A stretch of DNA of 64,000 nucleotides. Source: Anaerolinea thermophila UNI-1. Lineage in GTDB: Bacteria > Chloroflexota > Anaerolineae > Anaerolineales > Anaerolineaceae. The notes beneath the pieces are model-generated. The model was not told where the DNA came from, made no database searches, and saw only the letters and a program-made list of their open reading frames with translations. Each line of letters begins with the position of its first letter. Position 1 is the first letter of the stretch. The translations under genes and the position numbers were made by a program. This document shows, piece after piece, positions 56,983-64,000 of this stretch. The stretch spans positions 3,224,001 to 3,288,000 of the forward strand of contig NC_014960.1 in NCBI RefSeq assembly GCF_000199675.1, in the 5' to 3' direction.

Positions 56983-57930
56983 ATGAATAAACGCGAGGTC
57001 ATGTTCAACCTGCTGGAAGAGGGGCAGTCTCCCCCTTATATCCCCGCCGCTTTCTTCCTGCACTTCGATCCCGCCTTTCACCGCGGGGAAGCCGCTGTGC
57101 AGAAGCATCTGGAGTTTTTCCGCGCCACCGGCATGGATTTCGTCAAAATTCAGTATGAACACACCTTCCCGCAATTGCCCTTCATCCAACGCCCCGCCGA
57201 CTGGGCAAAAATGCCCTTCTACGACCTGGATTTCTACGCCGAGCCGCTGGCGGTGGTTAAAGGGCTGGTGCAGGCGGCAAAGCCCGAAGCCGTGGTGGTG
57301 CTGACGCTGTACTCGCCGTTCATGTGCGCGGGTCACACTCTGGGCAGTGACCGCGCCCTCTCCCGCCACATCGAGGAAGACCCCGAGGCGGTAAAGAAAG
57401 GGCTGAGCATCATCACCAAAAGCCTGCTGGAGTTCGTGCGCGCCTGCGCCGCGCTGGGGCTGGACGGCTTCTACACTTCCACGCAGGGCGGCGAGGCGGG
57501 ACGTTTCTCCAACCCCGCCCTCTTCGACGAGGTTATCCGCCCCTTCGACCGTCTGCTGATGGACGAGGTCAACCGCCTGACGCCCTTCAACATCCTGCAC
57601 ATCTGCGACTACCACCTGCCCTATGAGCGGGTGGACGGCTTCCTGGATTACCCCGGTCAGGTGGTCAGCCTGGGCATGGAATTGACCACCCGCACCCTCA
57701 CCCCCGCCGAAGCCTATGCGCTCTTCCGGCGTCCCATTCTGGGCGGGCTGAACCGCCACGGGGTGATTGCTCACGGCACGCCGGAGCAAATCCGCGCAGA
57801 GGTCGAGTCCGTCTGTGCCGCCGCCCCGCCGCGTTTCATCCTCGGCGCGGACTGCACCGTGCCTTCCGAAACGCCCTGGGAGAACCTGCGCACCGCCATC
57901 GAGACCGCCCACACCTTCCGCCGCGGGTAA
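56983..57930 (+). CDS. Uroporphyrinogen decarboxylase family protein
   Basis: The 315-residue protein has the URO-D TIM-barrel pattern: HFDPAFHRGEAAVQKHLEFF, FVKIQYEHTFPQL, AVVVLTLYSPFMCAGHTLGS, GLDGFYTSTQGGEAGRFSNP, FNILHICDYHLPYERVDGFL and GGLNRHGVIAHGTPEQIRAE. The classic HemE N-terminal R-x-P-V-W-x2-R-Q-A-G motif is absent, so it is one of the broader family acting in methyl transfer or other one-carbon chemistry rather than heme synthesis. It sits between the M23-like and comEC genes. Confidence 0.82.
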   Translation: MNKREVMFNLLEEGQSPPYIPAAFFLHFDPAFHRGEAAVQKHLEFFRATGMDFVKIQYEHTFPQLPFIQRPADWAKMPFYDLDFYAEPLAVVKGLVQAAKPEAVVVLTLYSPFMCAGHTLGSDRALSRHIEEDPEAVKKGLSIITKSLLEFVRACAALGLDGFYTSTQGGEAGRFSNPALFDEVIRPFDRLLMDEVNRLTPFNILHICDYHLPYERVDGFLDYPGQVVSLGMELTTRTLTPAEAYALFRRPILGGLNRHGVIAHGTPEQIRAEVESVCAAAPPRFILGADCTVPSETPWENLRTAIETAHTFRRG

Positions 57931-57934
57931 CCCC

Positions 57935-60178
57935 ATGCCGCTGTTGTGGCTCAGCCTGGCTTTCCTCTTGGGAATCCTGCTGGCAGGCTGGAGCCATGCC
58001 AGCCTGCCCTGGAGCTGGGCGGCGCTGGGATTGGGCATCGCCCTCATGCTGACGGGCTGGCTTTTGCGGCGGGTGAGCGCGCTGGCGGTCGTCCTGCGCC
58101 GCCACCCCGTCCTGCGGGTTGCTCCGCTGGCGCTGGGAATTGCCCTGCTGGCAGGGTTTGCCCGCTATGCGCTGGCGCAAGTTCCTTTTACCCCTCAGGA
58201 CATCGCTTTTTACAACGGCTCGGGGGCGGTAGAAATCACCGGCTGGGTTGCCCGCGCCGCTCAACCCGAGAGCCCCTCAAACCGCATTGCTCTGCAGGTA
58301 GAAAGCCTGACCCTGCCGGGACAAGCCCCCCAAACCGTGCGCGGGAAGGTGCTGGTCAGCCTGCCCGCCGGCGCTTCCCTGCCCTACGGCACGCGCCTGC
58401 GCCTGAACGGGGAACTGCACACCCCCGAAGACAGCGGGGCGTTTTCCTACTCCGAATATCTGGCGCAGAGGGGCATGTACGCGGTGATGGCGTATCCGCG
58501 CCTCAGCATCCTGCCCGGTTGGGGCGGCTCGCCGCTGTTGCGCGGGCTGGACGTCCTGCGGCGCCGGGCATATGCCCTGCTTCAGCGCCTCTACCCCGCC
58601 CCCGAATCCGCGCTGATCAGCGGCATCCTGCTGGGCTGGGATGATGCCCTGCCCGCCGACCTGCAAAACGCCTTCCGCGCCACCGGCACCAGCCACATCA
58701 TCGCCATATCAGGGTTCAACATGGCAGTGCTGGCGGGGGTGTTCTTCAGTCTGTTCCGGCGCCTGTTCTCCGAGTGGGGCGCACTGCTGGCGGCGTTGAT
58801 TGCCATGGCGCTGTACACCCTGCTGGTGGGCGCCGAAGCCCCGGTCACCCGCGCGGCGCTGATGAGCGCACTGGCGCTGACCGCCCACGCCATCCGGCGT
58901 TCCACCGGCGGGCTGAACGCCCTGCTCTTCGCCACCGCGGGGATGACCCTGTTCAACCCCTTCCTGCCCTGGGATGTGGGCTTTCAACTCTCGTTTTCCG
59001 CCACGCTGGGCTTACTGCTCTACGCCAGCCGGCTGGAAGGCTGGGCGCGGCGCATCACGGCGCGCTTCCTGCCTGTACGTGTGGCTGGAGCGGTAGCAGG
59101 GGCGCTGGGCGAGTACATCCTCTTCACCCTGGCGGCACAGGCGGCGACCCTGCCGGTCATCCTCAGCCACTTTGGCAGGCTGGCGCTGAGTACCCTGCTG
59201 GCAAATCCGCTCATCCTGCCGGCGCAAGCCCCGCTGTTGCTCTTCGGCGAGGCATCGCTGGCGCTGGGAGCAGTGTGGCAGCCATTGGGACATCTGCTGG
59301 CGTTGCCCGCCTGGGCGCTGGCGTCCTATACCCTTGAAGTGGTAGCGTGGATGGCGCGCCTGCCGCTGGGCGCATGGGCAGTGCCTGCCCCGCCGCTGTG
59401 GGTGGTCATTTTGTTCTACCTTTGGTTCAGTGCAACAGCATTGCGCGCTATGGGACTGCCGCGCCTCGACACTTCTCTGCGCCCGACATGGCTTCTGCTG
59501 GGGCTGTTCGGGATTGCCGCCGTGCTGTGGCGGCAGGTGCTGGCAGGCGGGGATGGCAAACTGCATCTGTGGGTCAGCGTGCAACAGGACAGCGTCCTGA
59601 CAATGGTGCAAACGCCCGGCGGCGAAACACTCCTCATCAACGGACTGGGGCAGGCGCGCGAATCCCAGGCTTTTCTGGGCAAAGTGCTTCCGCCCTTCAA
59701 CCCGCCGCTGGCATGGTGGATTCTGGCAAGCCCCAGCGCGGCAGAAGTGCAGGGCGGTTTAGGCGCGCTGGCACGCTTTGCGGTGAGGCAGGCGGCGCTG
59801 TGCGGCGGACTGCCCTCTGACAGAACCACCCGCACGCTGGAAGAACGCCTTGCCGCCGCAGGCACGCCCTGGCAGGAATGGACGGACGGCGCCATGCTCC
59901 GCCAGGGCAGATTCAGCCTGCAGGCACGGATGCCCAACGCAGAAACGTGCCTGCTGATCCTGCAGGAAGGGCAATTAAAATTGATACTGGCAGGGAACGC
60001 CTCACCGCAGGAACTCCCTGACCTGTCCGACTTCATGAATGGCGTGATTGTGGTAAACTCGGACTCTGCGGGGGAGATGTGGCGTCAGGCGGGCTTTTCC
60101 GTCCTGAGCGTCCCGCAAGGCGGTTTTCTGCACCTTGCCAGCGATGGCAATACCCTGCGCATCGAACGCTCCCCTTGA
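57935..60178 (+). CDS. comEC: ComEC/Rec2 DNA-uptake channel
   Basis: From ATG 57935 the protein has 747 residues, normal for ComEC. Two N-terminal helices and an OB-like domain (GAVEITGWVARAAQPES, VRGKVLVSLPAGASLPYGTR, FSYSEYLAQRGMYAVM) are followed by the competence domain with HIIAISGFNMAVLAGVFF and GAEAPVTRAALMSALALTAH. The C-terminal beta-lactamase-like domain (about 520-747) retains the fold (SVQQDSVLTMVQTPGGETLL, INGLGQ) but lacks the H-x-H-x-D-H metal motif (ILASPSAAEVQGG). ComEC imports single-stranded DNA during transformation. Overlaps none; 4 bases after URO-D. Confidence 0.9.
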   Translation: MPLLWLSLAFLLGILLAGWSHASLPWSWAALGLGIALMLTGWLLRRVSALAVVLRRHPVLRVAPLALGIALLAGFARYALAQVPFTPQDIAFYNGSGAVEITGWVARAAQPESPSNRIALQVESLTLPGQAPQTVRGKVLVSLPAGASLPYGTRLRLNGELHTPEDSGAFSYSEYLAQRGMYAVMAYPRLSILPGWGGSPLLRGLDVLRRRAYALLQRLYPAPESALISGILLGWDDALPADLQNAFRATGTSHIIAISGFNMAVLAGVFFSLFRRLFSEWGALLAALIAMALYTLLVGAEAPVTRAALMSALALTAHAIRRSTGGLNALLFATAGMTLFNPFLPWDVGFQLSFSATLGLLLYASRLEGWARRITARFLPVRVAGAVAGALGEYILFTLAAQAATLPVILSHFGRLALSTLLANPLILPAQAPLLLFGEASLALGAVWQPLGHLLALPAWALASYTLEVVAWMARLPLGAWAVPAPPLWVVILFYLWFSATALRAMGLPRLDTSLRPTWLLLGLFGIAAVLWRQVLAGGDGKLHLWVSVQQDSVLTMVQTPGGETLLINGLGQARESQAFLGKVLPPFNPPLAWWILASPSAAEVQGGLGALARFAVRQAALCGGLPSDRTTRTLEERLAAAGTPWQEWTDGAMLRQGRFSLQARMPNAETCLLILQEGQLKLILAGNASPQELPDLSDFMNGVIVVNSDSAGEMWRQAGFSVLSVPQGGFLHLASDGNTLRIERSP

Positions 60179-60203
60179 CCTTTGACAATTCTGGAGGATG
60201 GAC

Positions 60204-60719
60204 ATGGGCAACATTCTGGAACACATTTATCAGCGTCGCAGTATCCGCAAGTACAAACCCGACCCCGTCCCTCGTGAAACCCTGCTGGACCTTTTGCGCG
60301 CCGCCATGGCAGCGCCCTCGGCGGTAAACAAACAGCCCTGGGATTTCATCGTCCTCACCCAGCCGGAGCGTCTGGCGGCATTGCAGGAAATGTTGCCTTA
60401 CGGCAAGTATGCCTGCCCGGCGGCAATTGTGGTCTGCGGCAGGCTCGACCTGGCGCACACCGAACCGGATGGCTCGTACTGGGTACAGGATTGTTCCGCC
60501 GCCACCGAAAACCTACTGCTTGCCGCGGCAGGATTGGGCTTGGGCACGGTATGGGTGGGTGTGTACCCCATCCGCGAGCGGGTGGAAGCCGTCAGGCAGG
60601 TGCTGAACATTCCGCCCTATGCCGTGCCGCTCAACGTGATTCTGGTGGGCTACCCTGACGAGGAAAAATTGCCGCAAACACGCTTCCGCGAAGACCGCGT
60701 GCATTGGGAGAACTGGTAA
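60204..60719 (+). CDS. Nitroreductase-family FMN oxidoreductase
   Basis: The 171-residue protein carries the nitroreductase marks ERIYQRRSIRKYKPDP-like YQRRSIRKYKPDPVPRETLL near the N-terminus, AMAAPSAVNKQPWDFIVLT (FMN site), QDCSAATENLLLAAAGLGLG and WVGVYPI. These small dimeric enzymes use NAD(P)H to reduce quinones, nitro compounds or flavins. ATG 60204 is preferred over 60198 because GGAGG (60193-60197) abuts the earlier one. It follows comEC by 25 bases. Confidence 0.92.
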   Translation: MGNILEHIYQRRSIRKYKPDPVPRETLLDLLRAAMAAPSAVNKQPWDFIVLTQPERLAALQEMLPYGKYACPAAIVVCGRLDLAHTEPDGSYWVQDCSAATENLLLAAAGLGLGTVWVGVYPIRERVEAVRQVLNIPPYAVPLNVILVGYPDEEKLPQTRFREDRVHWENW

Positions 60720-60857
60720 AAATTTGTGCTATACTTACCCGTGAAGGTTCACCCTTCCCGTGCCGGTGGCGCCTTTGCCTGCATTCAACCCTGCCCGGCA
60801 GTCCCGGCGGCGCGTTCTGATTACGCTCCCCTCTGCCCTGACATGTGATTGCAAATG

Positions 60858-60883
60858 GCTCCCGCCGGTGCGCCGGGAGACCT
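60858..60883 (+). other. Hairpin in the leader of the ABC exporter pair
   Basis: GGCTCCCG...CGGGAGACC can fold just upstream of ATG 60895 in a 170-base leader that holds no gene. It could be an attenuator or chance; no T-tract follows. Confidence 0.3.
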
Positions 60884-60894
60884 GAGCGTTGACC

Positions 60895-62691
60895 ATGACT
60901 ACGCTTGACCTGCTCCGCGCCCAGTTGAAACGCGAACGCACCGGCGGAAGCCCGGGGGTGTTCTGGCGCTGTTATGGATACCTGCGCCCGTACTGGTATC
61001 TTTCGCTGGGCGCGTACCTGTGCATGCTGGGTATCACCCTGCTCAATCTGGTTACCCCGCAGTTGATTCGCACCATCATCGATCAGGGCATCAGCGCCGG
61101 TAACCTGCCGCTCCTGCGCTGGAGCGTGCTGGGATTGCTGGGACTTTCGCTGGTGCGCGGGGTGTTCACCTTCCTGCAGGGACGCTGGAGCGAGACGGCT
61201 TCGCAGAACGTTGCCGCCGACCTGCGGGCTGAGATTCAAAAGAAACTCACCGTACTTTCCTTTTCCTACCACGACCGCAGTCAGGCGGGCGATATCCTCT
61301 CCCGCGCCATTCAGGACGTGGACCGCATCCGTTTCCTGACCGGCAGAGCCACCCTGCGCATCATTGATGCGGTAGTGATGATGCTGGGCACGGCAATCAT
61401 CCTGCTGTTCATGAATCCCTCGCTGGCGCTCATCGCCATTGCCGTCATGCCCCTGCTGGCATGGCGCGCCATTGATTTTGGCGTGCGTTTCCGTCCGCTT
61501 TCGGCGCAGATTCAAAAGCAGTTGTCTGTCCTGACCACGCGGGTGGAACAAAACCTGCGCGGCGCGCGGGTGGTCAAAGCCTTTGCCCAGGAAGAGCGCG
61601 AAATCCGGCACTTCGAGGAAGAAAACGAAAAATGGTACGAATTTTCCCGGCAGTCCTCGCGGGTGCAAGCCACGGGCAGTTCCATGTTGCAGTTGATGGC
61701 TAACCTGGCTTCGGTGTTCATCCTCTGGTACGGCGGGAGCATGGTCATCCGCGGGACATTGACACTGGGCGAACTGGTGGCTTTCACCACCTACCTGGGA
61801 CAGTTGCTCAACCCCATGCGCCTAGTGGGTATGTTCATCCCCGCCATTGCCATGGCAGGCGCGGCGGCAGAGCGCGTCTTTGAGATACTGGATGCCATCC
61901 CCGAAGTGCAGGAAACCCCCGGCGCTCCCGCCATGCCGCCCTTCCAGGGACACGTGCGCTTTGAACACGTCAGTTTTTCCTACGGCAAACGCCGCGAGGT
62001 GCTGAAGGACATCTCGCTGGAAGCCCAACCCGGCGAGATTGTTGCCCTGGTGGGACCCACCGGCTCGGGCAAGTCCACCATCATCCACCTTATCCCGCGC
62101 TTCTACGACCCCACCGAAGGGCGCATCACCATTGACGGGGTGGACATCCGCACGGTGTCCCTGCGCTCCCTGCGCAGTCAAATCGGCATTGTCCTGCAGG
62201 AAACCACCCTGTTCGCCGCCACCATCCGCGAGAACATCGCCTTTGGGCGCGACGATGCCAGCGAGGAAGAAATCATCGAAGCCGCTAAAGCGGCGCAGGC
62301 GCACGACTTCATCCTGCAGACCCCGCGCGGCTACGATACCCTGGTGGGCGAACGCGGTATCACCCTCTCCGGCGGGCAGAAACAGCGCATCGCCATTGCC
62401 CGCGCCATCCTCACCAACCCGCGCCTGCTGGTGCTGGACGATGCCACGTCCAGCGTGGATTCAGAGACCGAACTTGCCATCCAGCACGCCCTCGACCGGC
62501 TGATGCAGGGGCGCACCACCTTCGTCATTGCCCACCGCCTCAGCACGGTGATGCGCGCCGACCAGATTCTGGTGCTGGAGAAAGGGCGCATCGTTGCCCG
62601 CGGCAAACACGAGGAACTGCTGGCGTCCTCTCCGCTGTACGCCGAAATCTACCGGCGGCAGTTGAAACCCACCCACGAAAGGAAGGCTTGA
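60895..62691 (+). CDS. ABC exporter, membrane and ATPase fused, subunit A
   Basis: The 598-residue half-transporter has six membrane helices (about 30-310) and a C-terminal ATPase: Walker A GPTGSGKSTI, Q-loop LQETTLFAATI, signature LSGGQKQRIAIARA and Walker B LLVLDDATSSVDSE with H-loop AHRLST. All motifs are intact. Together with the next gene it should form a heterodimeric exporter of the multidrug/lipid type (LmrCD, BmrCD). The ATG is chosen at 60895 over a TTG at 60889. Only two bases separate its stop from the next start. Confidence 0.93.
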   Translation: MTTLDLLRAQLKRERTGGSPGVFWRCYGYLRPYWYLSLGAYLCMLGITLLNLVTPQLIRTIIDQGISAGNLPLLRWSVLGLLGLSLVRGVFTFLQGRWSETASQNVAADLRAEIQKKLTVLSFSYHDRSQAGDILSRAIQDVDRIRFLTGRATLRIIDAVVMMLGTAIILLFMNPSLALIAIAVMPLLAWRAIDFGVRFRPLSAQIQKQLSVLTTRVEQNLRGARVVKAFAQEEREIRHFEEENEKWYEFSRQSSRVQATGSSMLQLMANLASVFILWYGGSMVIRGTLTLGELVAFTTYLGQLLNPMRLVGMFIPAIAMAGAAAERVFEILDAIPEVQETPGAPAMPPFQGHVRFEHVSFSYGKRREVLKDISLEAQPGEIVALVGPTGSGKSTIIHLIPRFYDPTEGRITIDGVDIRTVSLRSLRSQIGIVLQETTLFAATIRENIAFGRDDASEEEIIEAAKAAQAHDFILQTPRGYDTLVGERGITLSGGQKQRIAIARAILTNPRLLVLDDATSSVDSETELAIQHALDRLMQGRTTFVIAHRLSTVMRADQILVLEKGRIVARGKHEELLASSPLYAEIYRRQLKPTHERKA

Positions 62692-62693
62692 GC

Positions 62694-64000
62694 ATGGGCT
62701 TCGGCATTGGCGGCGGTACAGGCATGGGCATGGGTCCCGGCGCTCTGCTGGACACCTTTGGAGCGGCGGGCGAGCGCAAGGGCGAAGCCTTCAACCCGCG
62801 CGTGATGGTGCGCCTGCTGGCATTCCTCAAGCCCTACTGGCGTCCGCTGGCGATAGCCTTCATCGCCATGCTGGGCGCAACCGGCTTGACCCTGCTCATC
62901 CCCTACCTGCTCAAAATTGCCATTGATGTGCATATCGCCGGGGGCAACGCCCGCGGATTGGGACAGGTGGCACTGCTCACCGGCGCGGCGTATGTGGGGC
63001 TGTACATCACCTCGGCGGGACAGCAGTACCTGCTCTCCCGCGTGGGTCAGCGCGTGCTGGGTGACCTGCGCGCCCGCCTCTTCCGCCATCTGCAGGAACT
63101 CTCCCTCAGTTACCACGACACCCACATCGTCGGGGTGACCGTCTCGCGGGTGATGAACGACGTGGCGGTGATCAACGAACTGCTCTCGCAGGGCTGGATT
63201 TCCTTCTTCAGCGACCTGTTCATCCTCAGCGGCATTGTGGTCATCATGCTCTCGATGAACGCTCATCTGGCACTGCTGGCGTTCCTCGTCCTGCCGCTGA
63301 TGGTGCTGGCAACGCGCTGGTTTGCCCGCGCGGCGCAGTCTGCCTTCCGCGAGACGCGCTCGCGGGTGGCGGCGGTGGTGGGCAACCTGGCGGAAGAAAT
63401 TGCCGGCATGCGCGTCATCCAGGCGTTTGCCCGCGAAGAAGCCACCCAGGAACGCTTCCGCGAGGTCAACGTTGCCAACCGCGATGCCAACATCAACGCC
63501 ATGTCGCTGTCGTTCCTCTACATGCCCGCCATCGAGTTCCTCAGCACGCTGGCAACGGCGGTGGTCTTGTGGTTTGGCGGGCAGATGGCGCTGGGCGGCA
63601 CGGTGACGGTGGGACTGCTGGTGGCGTTCCTTTCCTACGTCTCGCGCTTCTTCCAGCCCATTCAGGAACTGGCGCGCCTCTACACTACCCTGCAAGCCGC
63701 CATGGCGGGCGGCGAGCAGGTGCTTGCCCTGCTGGACACCCAGCCCGACGTGCAGGATGCTCCCGATGCCGTCGAGATGCCGCCCATCCGCGGGGAGATT
63801 GTCTTCCGCGATGTGTCCTTCCGCTACCGCCCGGACACTCCCGAAGTTCTGCACCGCATCAACCTGCACATCCAGCCCGGTCAGCGCGTGGCGCTGGTGG
63901 GACCTACCGGCGCAGGCAAGACCACCATTGCCAATCTGACGGCGCGCTTTTACGAAGTCTCCGAAGGCGCGGTGCTGATTGACGGCATCGACGTGCGCCG
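62694..64000 (+). CDS. ABC exporter, membrane and ATPase fused, subunit B (3' end beyond window)
   Basis: The frame starts at ATG 62694, two bases after subunit A, with AGGAAGG upstream, and stays open to the right edge (435 codons). A Gly/Met-rich start (MGFGIGGGTGMGMGPGALLD) precedes six membrane helices (about 38-320). The ATPase begins with EIVFRDVSFRYRPDTPEVLH and Walker A GPTGAGKTTI; the rest, including the signature motif, lies outside the window. It is the natural heterodimer partner of subunit A. Whether its catalytic Glu is degenerate, as in many such pairs, cannot be seen. Confidence 0.92.
   Translation, partial: MGFGIGGGTGMGMGPGALLDTFGAAGERKGEAFNPRVMVRLLAFLKPYWRPLAIAFIAMLGATGLTLLIPYLLKIAIDVHIAGGNARGLGQVALLTGAAYVGLYITSAGQQYLLSRVGQRVLGDLRARLFRHLQELSLSYHDTHIVGVTVSRVMNDVAVINELLSQGWISFFSDLFILSGIVVIMLSMNAHLALLAFLVLPLMVLATRWFARAAQSAFRETRSRVAAVVGNLAEEIAGMRVIQAFAREEATQERFREVNVANRDANINAMSLSFLYMPAIEFLSTLATAVVLWFGGQMALGGTVTVGLLVAFLSYVSRFFQPIQELARLYTTLQAAMAGGEQVLALLDTQPDVQDAPDAVEMPPIRGEIVFRDVSFRYRPDTPEVLHRINLHIQPGQRVALVGPTGAGKTTIANLTARFYEVSEGAVLIDGIDVR

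Noticed and set aside
56704..58047. A 447-codon minus-strand ORF
   Set aside because: Shadow of the URO-D and M23-like genes on the plus strand, which show family motifs.

Overview
The window is about 60% GC, densely packed, and reads as a chromosomal segment of an anaerobic Chloroflexota bacterium, most likely class Anaerolineae and resembling Anaerolinea. That is inference from gene types (DUF6062, lipoproteins with Pro/Thr linkers, an AmmeMemoRadiSam-type radical SAM protein, DUF3054) and from many TATAAT boxes placed just before start codons. No rRNA, tRNA, CRISPR array, transposase or phage gene was found.

Layout. 1-9 kb: a left-edge Mut7-C nuclease-like gene, a GH36-like protein, a membrane Fe-S protein with a duplicated-motif partner, a TauE exporter, a GNAT protein, and an AraC regulator divergent from a cupin/DUF2255/EamA operon. 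9-30.5 kb: a surface polysaccharide locus with a secreted metalloprotease, O-antigen-ligase-like and Wzz-like proteins, four glycosyltransferase genes (one a three-module GT/methyltransferase), an ABC-2 exporter with a Wzt-type ATPase, two large membrane proteins, the dTDP-rhamnose genes rmlD-A-B-C and a polyprenyl-phosphate sugar transferase. 30.7-33.6 kb: small zinc-motif proteins and an M29 aminopeptidase. 33.6-37.9 kb: a four-domain rhodanese lipoprotein, a multiheme cytochrome c lipoprotein interrupted by an in-frame UGA, and a divergent LysR regulator. 37.9-48.2 kb: aroQ, a beta-propeller surface protein, an ECF sigma/anti-sigma/NUDIX operon, a lytic transglycosylase, and a PP2C phosphatase with a vWA-FHA protein. 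48.2-52.3 kb: galE, a membrane protein and a GT2. 52.4-54.6 kb: a peroxiredoxin-glutaredoxin fusion whose peroxidatic residue is encoded by UGA, a 26-residue membrane peptide and a dispersed-repeat block. 54.7-64 kb: a radical SAM enzyme, an M23-like protein, a URO-D family protein, ComEC, a nitroreductase and a pair of ABC exporters, the second running off the right edge.

Main discovery. Two genes make sense only if UGA is read through, probably as selenocysteine. In the peroxiredoxin (52437-53186) UGA is codon 45, exactly at the peroxidatic Cys. In the cytochrome (35420-36778) UGA is codon 82, with a stem-loop just downstream that fits bacterial SECIS geometry. The cytochrome lies beside a rhodanese lipoprotein, recalling the Geobacter ext genes ExtKL and ExtH. 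Ordinary gene calling would truncate or split both. Other observations are a recurrent leaderless promoter layout, a dispersed repeat family that has entered the N-terminus of a surface protein, and paired LysR-type operators.
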